From: Pyxicephalus adspersus
Lineage: Eukaryota; Chordata; Amphibia; Anura; Pyxicephalidae
DNA length: 64,000 nt
Direction of reading: 5' to 3'
Assembly: GCF_032062135.1 (NCBI RefSeq)
Contig: NC_092860.1
Coordinates: forward strand, 155,949,214 to 156,013,213
The position numbers were made by a program, and so were the translations under genes. The notes under the pieces are model-generated. The model was not told the origin of the DNA and searched no databases. It saw only the letters and a program-made list of their open reading frames with translations. Positions 32,068 to 43,881 of the stretch are shown here, one piece after another (within the stretch, counting starts at the first letter, position 1; each line of letters starts with the position of its first letter).

Positions 32068-35000
32068 GTAAGAGACCCCAATTACACTCCTAACTCTAAG
32101 TCGGAATTTTATAATGTGAATGAAAATTGTCCATTTTGACTTCCAATCCCTCATCCATGCTGCCTGCTGCAGCGGCATCTCTTCCTGTGGCTGGGATCCC
32201 CAGGGACGCCGCGGGCTCGCTGGACAGGTAAGTTCCTTACAGCTGTAGCTGCGAAGCAAACAATGTACCTAAAAATAACAGTCACAGCTTGGGTAAAGAA
32301 TGTCTTAAAATGTGTTGTTTATTTTATTAATTTTGTGAAATATTATAATAATATTAAATAAAAATACCTGCGTAGGGTCAATCTTAATAATAAAATCAGA
32401 TCCTTTCACAAGATTGGGAAACTTGAAGAGAACTTTTCTGTACAGTAAAAGGAAGCAGCAATTATGTAAACCCCCCCAACCATTAAATGTCCATTGTATC
32501 TTGGCCAAAGAAAAAAGTGGCAAAAAATGTGTAAACCCCCCCTTATTTTGGCAAAAACAAGACCACCATCTGCTGCAATTAGTGCAAGGATCATCGTTGG
32601 AAAAACATGCACCACAAGGTGACCCCAAAGATGTGACCTCTGCTGGTGGGGAGTCATCGCTGCTGGTGGTTGAAATCTGAAAGCCTCCTAATAAAGTGTT
32701 GAATGAGTACATGTGACAAGGTCCATTGTTGCGGGGGCAGAATTAATTGTACATCATATATTGCTAGCATGGGGACTGGTGTGTGAGTTAAATGTTCCCA
32801 GGTTACTAAGAGGAAAGTTCTAATTTCCCATAACTCTTATCTAATGTATAAAAAAAAATTATCTGGTCCTTAGCAAGTTTAACCTCAGGTTGGAAAAGGC
32901 ACACATTGTACCATTACATTTTTTTAAACATTTTTTATTTATTTAGGTTTTTAGACAAGTATAAGAAAAAATGAAAAACACAGTACACACAAATGATAAT
33001 ACTGGCAAATACTCACTTAATCGGAGAGTAAAACAATTAGGAAACGACAAATAAAAACAACATAAGGAGAAGAGGAAGGGAGGAAAGCATTGTTAGATAG
33101 GGAGTGGGGGGGGGGGGGGGGGGGGGGTGGCTTTTCATTACATAGATAGAATCTCCCTTCCAGCAAGGAATAGGAAAAAGAGGAAAACAAAACCAAAAAC
33201 TTTCTTTCTTATTAGGTCTAATAGTTTATTCTTTCAAGATTGCTCCTAAAGTCGGACGAATCCTGAAATTGTATCCAATAATACCATGTATTGCGAAACA
33301 TCTCTTCTGTACTGTGATGAAGTAAGAGCTTCCATTAGCATGATCTCATTGATTCTATGAAACTATAATCCAATAGAAGGTGGGTCCAATTGTCTCCACA
33401 ATAGAAGTATACATGATTTTGCTGCATTTATCATATGCTTATGTACTGATTTGCAGTATACTTGCTGAGGTCTATCACGGTGTTTGGAGAAGAAAAAAAG
33501 CCGGTTGGTCTGGGATGGATATGTCAGTAAAGTTTTGCCTAATCTCCCTAACCCTAATACAAATGGGTGTGTTCTTGGCCATGACCAAAAGATGTGTAGG
33601 AAAATGCCCCTCTCTGTGTCACACCTTCGGCATTTTTCTAAAACTCCCAGGTTTGATGCACTTGAGTCGGTACCCTATAGCAGCGTGTCATGATTTTGTA
33701 TCCTAATTCCTAATATTTGTTGTAAATGGATAATTGATGAGGGAGTGCAATAATTTGTCACTGTTGGGAGTTAGAGAGTGTTTTACCTAATTTTTCTTCC
33801 CAGGATCTCATATACGTAGGTGTAATGCCATTCCCTCTTGGGTACATAATCTTTGAAGGAGGTCAAGGGATAGGAAAAGCTGTATGGAGGAGGCAACGTT
33901 CTTAGAAAATGTGGTGGTTGTCTGGTTCTCCACTGTGACAAAGCGACTGGAGAGTCAGTGATGGTAATTCTTGTAGGCTAGTCCATCAATTTGTGAATGA
34001 GAGGCTGATGTGCCCTAAGTAAGTCTCGATTTGAGTGGTTACGAAGACCTGGAAAAGAGGTGGCCTATAATTGTGATTAAGGGTGTTTTGTGGGGAGAGA
34101 GGGTGGGGTTTTGAAGATGTATGGAGGAAAGGCACATGGATGGTCCTATTATGGGATGTTGTTTCTGCGGTGTCATGTGAGTCACCTATGGTAAAGCGGT
34201 CAATGGATGATTACAACAGGTATGTTCAAGGTAAACCCACTGCTAACAGGATGTGTGGCTGTATCAATCTATTATTCTCATGAGGTGGGCCTCCAGATAA
34301 TATAAGGAGAGATCTGGTACACCCAAACCACCGTAAGAGAAGAAGTAATTTACGGCTCCCCCCCCCCCCCTTTTAGGATTAAACATCATCAAGTGAGCCG
34401 CTTTAAAAAAAAGAATTTGAATAAGAAAAGCCTGGAACAGGTTTAGCAACCTAGGCAGTACATTAATTTGGCCAAACAATGTAACATACTCTTGGCTCCT
34501 ACTCTAGATGTCTGTTAGAATTTGTAATAGCAGAAGGCGTAAGTTTAGTCCAAAGACTTGAGTGCGGTTTCTTGGTATGTATGTTTCCAGGTACTTGAGG
34601 GCCGTCTCATTCCAGCTGGAGGAGTAAGAATGGGTAAGCTGTCTCAGAAGGCTTTGCGTGGGACTGAGGTTTAAGGCCTCAGATTGAAAATAATAAATTT
34701 GAGTATTAGGAGTTGCAGCATGTTGGGCGACATGGTTTCTAAAGTCAGCAGTTGCCTTTTTTGTGTGCTCTAGTCGGACTCCCAGATCTCTTTTCAGTTC
34801 GGTAAGCAGAGAGAACATTGTACCTGTGATCCTTTTCATAGGATCTTCAAATTACCGCTCAGTGGGAATAGCTGCACTTGCTGTCTCCAGATCCTGGTAT
34901 TCTGTTCCTTATGATATCATGGATGGGCAATGGTGGCCCCTGAGTTTCGGAGAGGTAGAGAGGTTACCTGAGAGTGCATTCCACTCCCACGTGGAGTCTG

Positions 35001-35374
35001 TGGGCTCTGTTGTGAGCCTGAGTGGGCATAAGCAACATTGTCCTGCTGCACACCTCATTGCTTCAAAGGTTGCACATTAGGCTGTAATCCCAGTCCTGGG
35101 AAATCCCCTTGATCTGCATGTTGCTTCAGGTGGGAGGATTTCCTGCTCTCCTCCTCTCCCAGTATCTTCGAACTGGCAGTGGCATGGCAAGTGCCATGTT
35201 GGCTGCAGGCTTCTGTGTTAAAGCTGATAGCGTGGCTGAATGAGTAAAGAAAACATGTATCTCCTGGGTTCGGCTGCTGCCAAGAAGGAACGGTCCTTGG
35301 GTCTTCTCTTACCCATGTTAAAGCTGAAAGAGCGAACAAAAAACATTGTTTGGAGGTGAATTAGGTGAGCTCGG
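31953..35374 (+). repeat. Tandem duplication 1, unit 2
   Basis: Near-identical second copy of 28534-31952. The junction 'gagctcgg|agctcc' joins LINE sequence to the middle of exon 2. Differences from unit 1 include CAA/AGA at the exon 2 'DLQ/DLR' codon, a G-to-A change that improves the donor, and a three-base indel near 33470. Confidence 0.93.
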
Positions 35375-35590
35375 GTGGGAATGAATAAAAGAAGAGAGGA
35401 GCAAAGATGGTTTTTTTGGCAATAATGCCTGTAATCAGCATATAATTCAAAATAGTTACATACACATAGGCCAACAAGTGAATGTTCTGCAATACAAGCA
35501 GAGTAGTTATTGTGAACCCGGGTGGGAGACAAGCACAATCGTGTCTCACCCAGTCCGCATCCAAGCCACTCTCTCCTACCTTGCTATTTT
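32919..35590 (-). pseudogene. L1-like LINE remnant, copy in duplication unit 2 plus original 5' part
   Basis: Same motifs as the copy at 29500-31952 (ALKYLETYIPRN at 34504-34839, GGLGVPDL at 34264-34479). Beyond the duplication end (35374) the element continues leftwards in LINE orientation to about 35590 with sequence absent from unit 1. This shows that the duplication breakpoint lies within the LINE and happened after its insertion. Confidence 0.75.
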
Positions 35591-35619
35591 TTTAATAACA
35601 AAACTTAAGTTAAAATGGA

Positions 35620-36640
35620 CAAGCCATGTATGAAACAACTAAGTGCACTGCGTGATTCAACGGCTTGTCGAACCACCCTTAGCAGCAACAACTTAAAGTA
35701 AGCAGTTTCTGTAGGACTTTATCAGTCTCTCACATTATTGTGGAAAAAGTTTGGCCCACTCTTCTTTACAATATTGCTTCAGGTCTTGTGAGCATTTTGT
35801 GTGTACAATTTTCTTAAAGTACTGCCACAGCATTTCAATAAGGTTGAGGTCTGGACTTTGACTGGGGCATTGCAACTTTGCAACAATTTTAAATCTTTTT
35901 TTCCAGACATTCTGTTATATATTTACTGTTGTGCTAGGGACAACTGTTTTATGACCTAATTTCATACAAGCTTTAGCCATCCAATAGATGGCTTCACATT
36001 TGAGCCCCATAATACTTTGGTCATGGTCCAAAGGAGGTCATGGTCGACTCAATTACTGCGTCCAGGTTCTGTGGCTGCTAAAGAAGCCCAAATCATCATC
36101 CCTTCATGATCCTGCTTGGCAGTTGGTATGATGTGTTTGTGCTGGTATGTTGTGTTTGGTGTTAACCAAACATAGAGCTGTGGCTAACAACTCAACATCG
36201 GTCTTGTCTGTTCAAAGAACGTTATTCCAGTAATCTTGTCATTGGTTTGAATGCAATCTTGCAGACTTAGGCTGTGACAAGTTCTTTGGAGTATATTTAT
36301 TTGGAGTAAATTTGTTGGACATCGTCTCCTGGGAAGATTGGCAACTTGTTTCATTGTCTTGAATGTTTCTCACTATAGAATCACTGGCCTTCTAACCCTT
36401 GCCAGATTGATGTACAGCAAAAATTGCATCTCGAAGATCATTACTGATGTCTTTTCTCCTTGGCATTAGGCTAACACACAACTGAATGCTCCAAAGCAGC
36501 AAACTGCTAAAACTTTTGCATTATTAGAGGTGCCCACACTTGCTGGTGATCAATACAATAACTGATAGGTAGCTACTTACCCTCCTATCCTATGAAAGTG
36601 GTAAGGGTCTACTTATTTTTTTCACATTCTGCTTCTGCAT
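35620..36640 (-). pseudogene. Tc1/mariner-like transposase remnant
   Basis: Minus-strand frames give, in order, 'HEGMMIWASLAATEPG' (about 36080-36125) and 'QCPSQSPDLNLIEMLWQYFKK' (about 35815-35880), followed by 'CKEEWAKLFPQ' and 'CERLIKSYRN'. PDLN-IE-LW is the Tc1/mariner DDE signature and EEW is its usual downstream partner. Stops and missing blocks show it is dead. It lies in V2R-B intron 2, about 300 bases before exon 3. Confidence 0.75.
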
Positions 36641-36940
36641 TTTGACATCTCTTTGTTAAATAAATAATAGCACGTTTTATATATAGGAGTTGTTGTTCAT
36701 CTGAGCATCTTGGATTAAGCTATTCTGAAGATCTGCTAAGGACCAGATGACTTTTATTATGTCCTGATATTCAGAATATATTACAGTGTACTTTTTTTTT
36801 CTCTAATACAAGTAGCAATGAAAGTTGGAATGTACCCTGACATCAGCGTTTTTTAGCAGTGGAAAGAGTTATTCAGTGCTGTGAAGAGGCGTCCGTATAG
36901 GAGGAAAGTGTTAGCAGACTTCTGTTCCCTTTCTTTGTAG

Positions 36941-37720
36941 ATCAGTTATGGAGCTGGGGATAGTATACTAAGTGACAGAAGAATGTATCCCAATGTTTTC
37001 CGGACAGTTCCAGATGATGAAATACAATATTTGGCCATTGCAAAGTTTCTGGAAAGACTAGAATGGAACTGGGTTGGGATCATCTCATCCGATGATAAAT
37101 ATGGAGAACATGAGATCCGGCAACTCAGCAGACATTTATCTAAGCATGGAATTTGTATTGAATTCACCATTTTGGTGTCTGTAAAGAATTATTATAATAT
37201 TCCTCCAAAGCTGCAGACCTCAACCACCGAAGTTCTAATTATCTGTGGCACTCCTGGCAGAATTTATTATCATTTTCTGTTCAGATCTGTTCCTTATCAC
37301 TTGAATAAAACATTTATTCTTCTGGATTCTTTGTCACAGGATGAAGAACATTTTATTTTCAGTAATTGCAGTTTGGTGTTCACATATCCTAATCTACTTG
37401 TTCCGGGAATAGAGGAATATTTCCAGGGTATTTGGTTTTACAGTGACACAAATGACCCATTATTGCAGGATATAATTATAACTTACCTTGCATGCTTTTC
37501 TAGAAATCCAATGAAGAACCGTCTCATATCGTACTCACTACGATATCCTATAAAAACATGTAATCTGACCAAACTCAAATTCAACGCTCATATTTGTCAT
37601 GATAAGACGCTTTACAGAGTGTTTACTGCAGTCAATATTCTGGGCCGGGCATTGCACGATACATACAATTATCTAAAGATTAATGGGCTACAATTTGAAA
37701 TACACAGACTAAAGTATAAG
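36941..37720 (+). CDS. V2R-B exon 3 (main ligand-binding exon)
   Basis: This 780-base phase-0 exon runs from tttctttgtag to aag|gtgagt and encodes residues 192-451: ISYGAGDSILSDRRMYPNVFRTVPDDEIQ, WNWVGIISSDDKYGE, EVLIICGTPGR, FILLDSL, GIWFYSD, VFTAVNILGRALHD. 'MYPNVFRTVPDD..Q' and 'WNWVGII.SDDKYG' are standard V2R Venus-flytrap motifs. NKT, NCS and NLT are glycosylation sites. No stop or frameshift. A 1955-base duplication begins 21 bases into this exon. Four substitutions relative to the copy are clustered at 37102-37131. Confidence 0.95.
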
Positions 37721-38916
37721 GTGAGTGCACTGAAATATATCAATACACAGTAAACTCATTTTATATATTTCTGTCCAGATTTGGAAAACTAGAAGATAAC
37801 TAAAGAAAGATGGTGTAAGGAACTACAGATTGCATTGTCTTTTACAATAGTTCATTATTTTGAGAAATGCACAGTGCACAATTTTTAAGCACAGTGGTTT
37901 GAATTCCCTTGCATTGCTCATTTCAATGCATAATAAGACTAATGCTTGAGTCAATGTAACCCACCTTCTGCTAAGTATGAGACGGACATATAGCCTGCCT
38001 CCCATGAAGCAGTGTATAGGAGTGTTCTCCTCTTTTTAAATATAATGGATGTATCTTCACTTTTATTTCTTCCCCTAGCCTCCTGCCATATCTTGCCACC
38101 CCCCAGCAATTGGTGGTGGGAGCTCCTACTTCTTTTGGGACAAAGGGCTCATTGTATTGGATAGTGTAGGCTTTTCTCCCTCCCACTCTTCATGACTCTT
38201 AAGATTGCTTCCTTTAATGCCCAGGGAATAAACTCCCCAAAGAAACAATCCCCGACATTTCTCTCATGCCTCGGTTACAAGAATTTTAAATGTACCTTCC
38301 CTCAATTTTACTTGAACATTAGCCCACTGAAGTGCAGTGGGGTGTTCATTGGCTTTAAAAAGTCTCCTAATTTTTAGTCACTTGGTGGTCAATAATCCCA
38401 AGGGCCATTATTTACGTAAAATTATTTACTTCTCTCATAAGGCAGAACGTTTATTATTCCAATAACAGCCTTTCAGTTCCTCCAGACAGAATGCATACCT
38501 CCTCTGATTCCCTATTCCCGTCACATAGATTCCAGGATTTGATTACTTGGTTCCCTCTGGACGACATTGACTTCCCTCTGCATCCTGATAAATTCCTATA
38601 ATGCTACACGGCGTGCCTCCCCCAAAGCGGTGGGTCAATGATACAAGGAAGCAGTAACCATACCACAAAGTCATAGTCAGTCTGAGCATAGACCTGTGAA
38701 CCTTCTTTCAAGGCAGTTGGGAGTGACGGGGTGACACAAGGTAGCTGGGCCCAGGGGAGAAATAAACTCTAAATTTGGCCCACTCAGTAGTAGAAGAGGG
38801 TCAGCAGGGTCAAACGCAGAGGACGGTCTCGGAAAAAAGGAGAAAAAAAGTTGTGTAGTGTTCTAAGGAGATAATTGGTCACTGTTCCAGTTAGGTGTGT
38901 TGTAAGCCACAAAAAA
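36962..38916 (+). repeat. Tandem duplication 2, unit 1 (1955 bp)
   Basis: Runs from inside exon 3 into intron 3. The repeat follows at a constant offset of 1955 bases. A two-base 'ag' microhomology lies at the junction. Only four substitutions were seen, all in exon 3. Confidence 0.95.
37980..38450 (+). pseudogene. L1-like ORF2 N-terminal endonuclease fragment (intron 3)
   Basis: ATG at 38192 gives MTLKIASFNAQGINSPKKQS, then 'LKCSGVFIGFKKSPNF', the start of an L1-type AP endonuclease. The frame then breaks. Preceding sequence is probably the LINE inter-ORF region. Its exact copy is at 39935-40405. Confidence 0.7.
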
Positions 38917-39675
38917 AGTATACTAAGTGACAGAAGAATGTATCCCAATGTTTTCCGGACAGTTCCAGATGATGAAATACAATATTTGGCCATTGCAAAG
39001 TTTCTGGAAAGACTAGAATGGAACTGGGTTGGGATCATCTCATCCGATGATAAATACGGAGAACATGAGATCAGACAACTCAGCAAACATTTATCTAAGC
39101 ATGGAATTTGTATTGAATTCACCATTTTGGTGTCTGTAAAGAATTATTATAATATTCCTCCAAAGCTGCAGACCTCAACCACCGAAGTTCTAATTATCTG
39201 TGGCACTCCTGGCAGAATTTATTATCATTTTCTGTTCAGATCTGTTCCTTATCACTTGAATAAAACATTTATTCTTCTGGATTCTTTGTCACAGGATGAA
39301 GAACATTTTATTTTCAGTAATTGCAGTTTGGTGTTCACATATCCTAATCTACTTGTTCCGGGAATAGAGGAATATTTCCAGGGTATTTGGTTTTACAGTG
39401 ACACAAATGACCCATTATTGCAGGATATAATTATAACTTACCTTGCATGCTTTTCTAGAAATCCAATGAAGAACCGTCTCATATCGTACTCACTACGATA
39501 TCCTATAAAAACATGTAATCTGACCAAACTCAAATTCAACGCTCATATTTGTCATGATAAGACGCTTTACAGAGTGTTTACTGCAGTCAATATTCTGGGC
39601 CGGGCATTGCACGATACATACAATTATCTAAAGATTAATGGGCTACAATTTGAAATACACAGACTAAAGTATAAG
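38917..39675 (+). pseudogene. Truncated copy of V2R-B exon 3
   Basis: Lacks the acceptor and the first 21 bases (ISYGAGD) of the exon but keeps the remaining 253 codons and the gtgagt donor without a stop. It differs from the true exon by one amino acid (Arg to Lys in LS-R/K-HLSKHG). An upstream ATG at 38875 keeps frame but is intronic. If a cryptic acceptor in the aaaaaaag stretch were used, a transcript could carry a duplicated lobe. Confidence 0.85.
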
Positions 39676-39934
39676 GTGAGTGCACTGAAATATATCAATA
39701 CACAGTAAACTCATTTTATATATTTCTGTCCAGATTTGGAAAACTAGAAGATAACTAAAGAAAGATGGTGTAAGGAACTACAGATTGCATTGTCTTTTAC
39801 AATAGTTCATTATTTTGAGAAATGCACAGTGCACAATTTTTAAGCACAGTGGTTTGAATTCCCTTGCATTGCTCATTTCAATGCATAATAAGACTAATGC
39901 TTGAGTCAATGTAACCCACCTTCTGCTAAGTATG

Positions 39935-40405
39935 AGACGGACATATAGCCTGCCTCCCATGAAGCAGTGTATAGGAGTGTTCTCCTCTTTTTAAATATAA
40001 TGGATGTATCTTCACTTTTATTTCTTCCCCTAGCCTCCTGCCATATCTTGCCACCCCCCAGCAATTGGTGGTGGGAGCTCCTACTTCTTTTGGGACAAAG
40101 GGCTCATTGTATTGGATAGTGTAGGCTTTTCTCCCTCCCACTCTTCATGACTCTTAAGATTGCTTCCTTTAATGCCCAGGGAATAAACTCCCCAAAGAAA
40201 CAATCCCCGACATTTCTCTCATGCCTCGGTTACAAGAATTTTAAATGTACCTTCCCTCAATTTTACTTGAACATTAGCCCACTGAAGTGCAGTGGGGTGT
40301 TCATTGGCTTTAAAAAGTCTCCTAATTTTTAGTCACTTGGTGGTCAATAATCCCAAGGGCCATTATTTACGTAAAATTATTTACTTCTCTCATAAGGCAG
40401 AACGT
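39935..40405 (+). pseudogene. L1-like ORF2 fragment, second copy
   Basis: Duplicate of 37980-38450 carried by tandem duplication 2; no difference seen. Confidence 0.7.
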
Positions 40406-40871
40406 TTATTATTCCAATAACAGCCTTTCAGTTCCTCCAGACAGAATGCATACCTCCTCTGATTCCCTATTCCCGTCACATAGATTCCAGGATTTGATTA
40501 CTTGGTTCCCTCTGGACGACATTGACTTCCCTCTGCATCCTGATAAATTCCTATAATGCTACACGGCGTGCCTCCCCCAAAGCGGTGGGTCAATGATACA
40601 AGGAAGCAGTAACCATACCACAAAGTCATAGTCAGTCTGAGCATAGACCTGTGAACCTTCTTTCAAGGCAGTTGGGAGTGACGGGGTGACACAAGGTAGC
40701 TGGGCCCAGGGGAGAAATAAACTCTAAATTTGGCCCACTCAGTAGTAGAAGAGGGTCAGCAGGGTCAAACGCAGAGGACGGTCTCGGAAAAAAGGAGAAA
40801 AAAAGTTGTGTAGTGTTCTAAGGAGATAATTGGTCACTGTTCCAGTTAGGTGTGTTGTAAGCCACAAAAAA

Positions 40872-41569
40872 AGCAGGCTGCTGAAATTATTTTTTGCACA
40901 CTAAGCCAGATGGTTCTGATTGGATGATGGCCGGAGATTAGAGGAGACTCGGGGAGCATTTCTTTAGTATCAGTCAGCCAAGTGCAAGTTTAAATGTGGC
41001 CAGTTTAGGGGTCAGGGTGGAAATTCAGCCAGAGGAAAACCTAGGAGGTTCTTATGTAGGTAAATAGTTGTGACATTACATGCTTTCTTCTCACAGTTTA
41101 CATTTAAAACATATTTAGCAGCACTTCCATTCTATTAAATATGTTTAGAAGGTGACACATACCTATAACTTGTTATATTAATGAATTTGGCAAACTAGAA
41201 ACCCAATAAATAGGAAGAGGTGCTAAATACAAATAATTATTGCATTATTAATTATTGAAAAACAGTGTTTTCTTATTTTGCTTTAACATACTACCAGTAC
41301 ATTTTTACATGTCTATTGCAAATAATAACACTTTTTTTCTTTTTCCAGTTTCTTTAAATTTATTTACTGTATTTTAGGTCTGCTGAATCCAGAAATGCCA
41401 TCATTTTCATTGAATTGGCTCTAGTTCTTGTGATAGAGGAATCGGAATAGACGCTTTTACCAAGAACAAATGTTAACACAGCAAATTATTAGACAGGTCA
41501 ACAAAAATTAGTTTTGATAATCATCAGAAACCACAGCAGACTTTTCTAAATCAGGTTTAGTCTACTGAA
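40872..41569. other. V2R-B intron 3, right of the duplication
   Basis: AT-rich, no coding motif. Confidence 0.5.
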
Positions 41570-43024
41570 CAGTGTCAGTCAGGTCCCATTGTTTCTTCAG
41601 AAATGCTGAGAGATGATTTTCTTGTGTACTCTTTGTCTGGATTGTCGCGGTACATCATCCAGCAGTAGTCAGCCATCATACTTTCATTCCAGAAACCTTG
41701 GTAGCGGTGCTCCATTAACTGAATGTCCTGTGAAAACTTCTCCTTGTTCGTCACTCACCATACCAAGATTTTCTGGGAAGAATTCTAGATGTCAGTGCAA
41801 GAAATGTATTTTTAATAACATGCGAGAACCCAGTTTCTGGTATGAATCAAACAGATTGTGAACTCCTTCCTTGTATGCAGGAGACTTCCCAGGAAATTTT
41901 CACACAGCCACTTGAATGCATCCCAAGTTTCTAGCTCAGCTGCTGAGAGAGATTGTTTGAAAACATCATCCTACAAAACAGACTTGATCTACGGCCCTAT
42001 AAATAACCCTTCCTTCATTCTTGCAGTGCTTATGTTTGGAAATATCTCAACAAGGTACTGAAAACCCAGGGAGTTTGATTTACCCATGGCCTTTACAAGG
42101 TTCTCCATCAAGCCTAACTTTATACGGAGAGGTGGCAGAAATATTGTATGTGGATCAACCAGAGGCAGAAACTTGGCACTGCTTGTTCCGGGTTTATAAG
42201 TATCTCTTGGTAGCCAATCACGCTTGACATAATGGTCTCCCGTAGATCAGCTGTCCCACAGACATAGGAAACAGCAATATTTTGTGAATCCTCCTTGCAT
42301 TCCCATCAGTAAGCCAATAACCTTTAGATCCCCACAGATGTTCCACTGGTGTGTTTTATACTGGATTGCTTCAAGTAACTTCCTGTTGTCATAGGACTCC
42401 TTTAGGTTGACGGAATGGGAAATCAGTGAACTTGGTTTGGAATTACAATTATTCATTAAGACTGCTTTCAAGCAATGGAATCAATGAAGATATGGAACAT
42501 GCTCTTATGAAAAACTGTCAAAGAGAGCATTTATATCATGCCAGTAGCACAGTGAGCCATCACTACTGAAGAACGTTGTCAAGTTATGTTTCATTTTCTG
42601 TAGTGAGTTACAGTTACACCCTTTGCAAGCAATGTTTCTGTTTAAGCCTTGAAGCAAGAAGTTCTGCTTTGTCTTTGGAGAGATTTAGATCACGAACAAG
42701 CTCATCCAGCTCTGGTTGTGTAAAGGTCTCTGGTTCTGAATCGTCATCGGCCAAGTAGTCAGGATCATATGATTCGGGGTTGTACCTGGCTGCAACTCCA
42801 GCGCATTCCTCATCACCTTCTACAGAAGCAAGTCCTTCATGTGGCGGTACCGGAACTGGCAATGAATCATCATGGGGAACAGGCCTAACTGCAGAATCGT
42901 GGCTGGGATATACAATTTTGTGTTTAGTTTTACCTCAGAATCCACTTTCGTTGACACGATAAAAATAGCAGTCAATTAGATGGTCTCGCTGTTCTCTCCA
43001 CATCATCGGGATGGCAAATGGCAT
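41570..43024 (-). pseudogene. Intronless remnant of an uncharacterised, probably transposon-borne protein family
   Basis: Minus-strand blocks in order: MPFAIPMMWREQRDHLIDCYFYRV (start at 43024); IVYPSHDSAVRPVPHD; an acidic stretch; FTQPELDELVRDLNLSKDKAELLASRLKQK (42614-42862); MKAVLMNNCNSKPSSLISHSVNLKESYDN, then HQWNICGDLKVIGLLMGMQGGFTKYCCFLCLWDS (42247-42471); MKEGLF/SFVGP-like and AWDAFKWLCENFLG (41880-42060); and FSQDIQLMEHRYQGFWNESMMADYCWMMYRDNPD (41590-41720). I recognise this as a multi-copy family of unknown function in animal genomes, with a Cys-containing 'KYCCFLCLWD' motif. It has no introns and several frameshifts, as for a mobile element or retrocopy. It lies antisense in V2R-B intron 3. 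Confidence 0.7.
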
Positions 43025-43069
43025 TGCTGATTTACATTGCTGATTTGGTCTTACAAAAGCTTTGCTATC

Positions 43070-43204
43070 ATGAAGCTATGAGGAGAGATTAGCTGAACTG
43101 AATCTATTCTCCCTTGAGAAGAGACGTATAAGGGGGGATATGATCACCCTGTATAAATATATAAACGGTCCATGTAGAGAACTCTCTTCCCCATTATTCA
43201 CTTT
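43070..43204 (+). mobile_element. CR1-like LINE 3' fragment
   Basis: About 130 bases (gctatgaggagagattagctg... to ...cattattcactttg) are almost identical to 56740-56875, which is the C-terminal coding part of the CR1-like element there ([19 protein letters not shown]). Ends abruptly. Confidence 0.85.
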
Positions 43205-43211
43205 GGGATCA

Positions 43212-43378
43212 TTAGGTGAGGTTGCAGAGTTTAGAAAATAACAGATCTAGAGTGTGTCCAGCTATGTGTGTGGGGCCATTGATGTGCTGTGTGAGTCCAA
43301 ATGAAGAGGTAATGGAGAGCAGTTTGGCTGAGGAGGGAAGGTTGGGCTCATCCAGTGCAAAATTAAAATCACAATATA

Positions 43379-43410
<32 letters not shown>

Positions 43411-43517
43411 TGCAAACATTTCCAGAAAACCTTGGTGATATCAGTGAGGGATAAGGGGAGAGGATCCATTAAGATATAAAGGTTATGGAAGAAAGGTATC
43501 AGATGGGATAGACACAT
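43212..43517 (-). pseudogene. LINE endonuclease fragment with internal (AAT)n expansion
   Basis: The minus strand reads 'DFNFALDEPNLPSSAKLL' and '[18 protein letters not shown]', the GDFN and PTH-GH-LDL motifs of non-LTR retrotransposon endonucleases. It is in opposite orientation to the adjoining CR1 piece and interrupted by an (AAT)n run (read as poly-Ile). Confidence 0.65.
43378..43411. repeat. (AAT)n microsatellite
   Basis: About eleven trinucleotide units. Confidence 0.9.
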
Positions 43518-43881
43518 GATGGCAGACTACTGCTGGAGCCGTCCTGATCATCAGCATAAAAGGAAATTATACAGAAAAAGTTTTCCAATTACTTCTTTGT
43601 GATTATTTCTGTAAATATACTGAATATAGAATATATTGACATTAAATATTTCAAAAAATTTATTTGTATACGTAGGCATATCTAGTTTAATTTTGCCTAA
43701 TTTTCACGTTTCTTTAGTTTTCTATGAGGGTGTTATTGAGATCATTATTTCAAAAACTAGAGCCAATATATGAAAACCAATACAATATTTGGAATCTGTG
43801 CATCAAACATAAGCTAAAATGACTTGAATATGTTTGGCAAAAGAATGTTTGTTGACCAGTGCAATCTTTGTATCTTTTAAG

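Larger units (their letters stand above)
38917..40871 (+). repeat. Tandem duplication 2, unit 2
   Basis: Second copy of 36962-38916, ending at the aaaaaaag run near 40873. Sequence right of the junction (caggctgctgaaatt) is the original continuation of intron 3. Confidence 0.95.

Noticed and set aside
38875..39708. 277-codon frame that could be annotated as a separate V2R gene
   Set aside because: It is the exon 3 copy of tandem duplication 2, missing the acceptor and first seven codons, with intronic sequence fused at its start.
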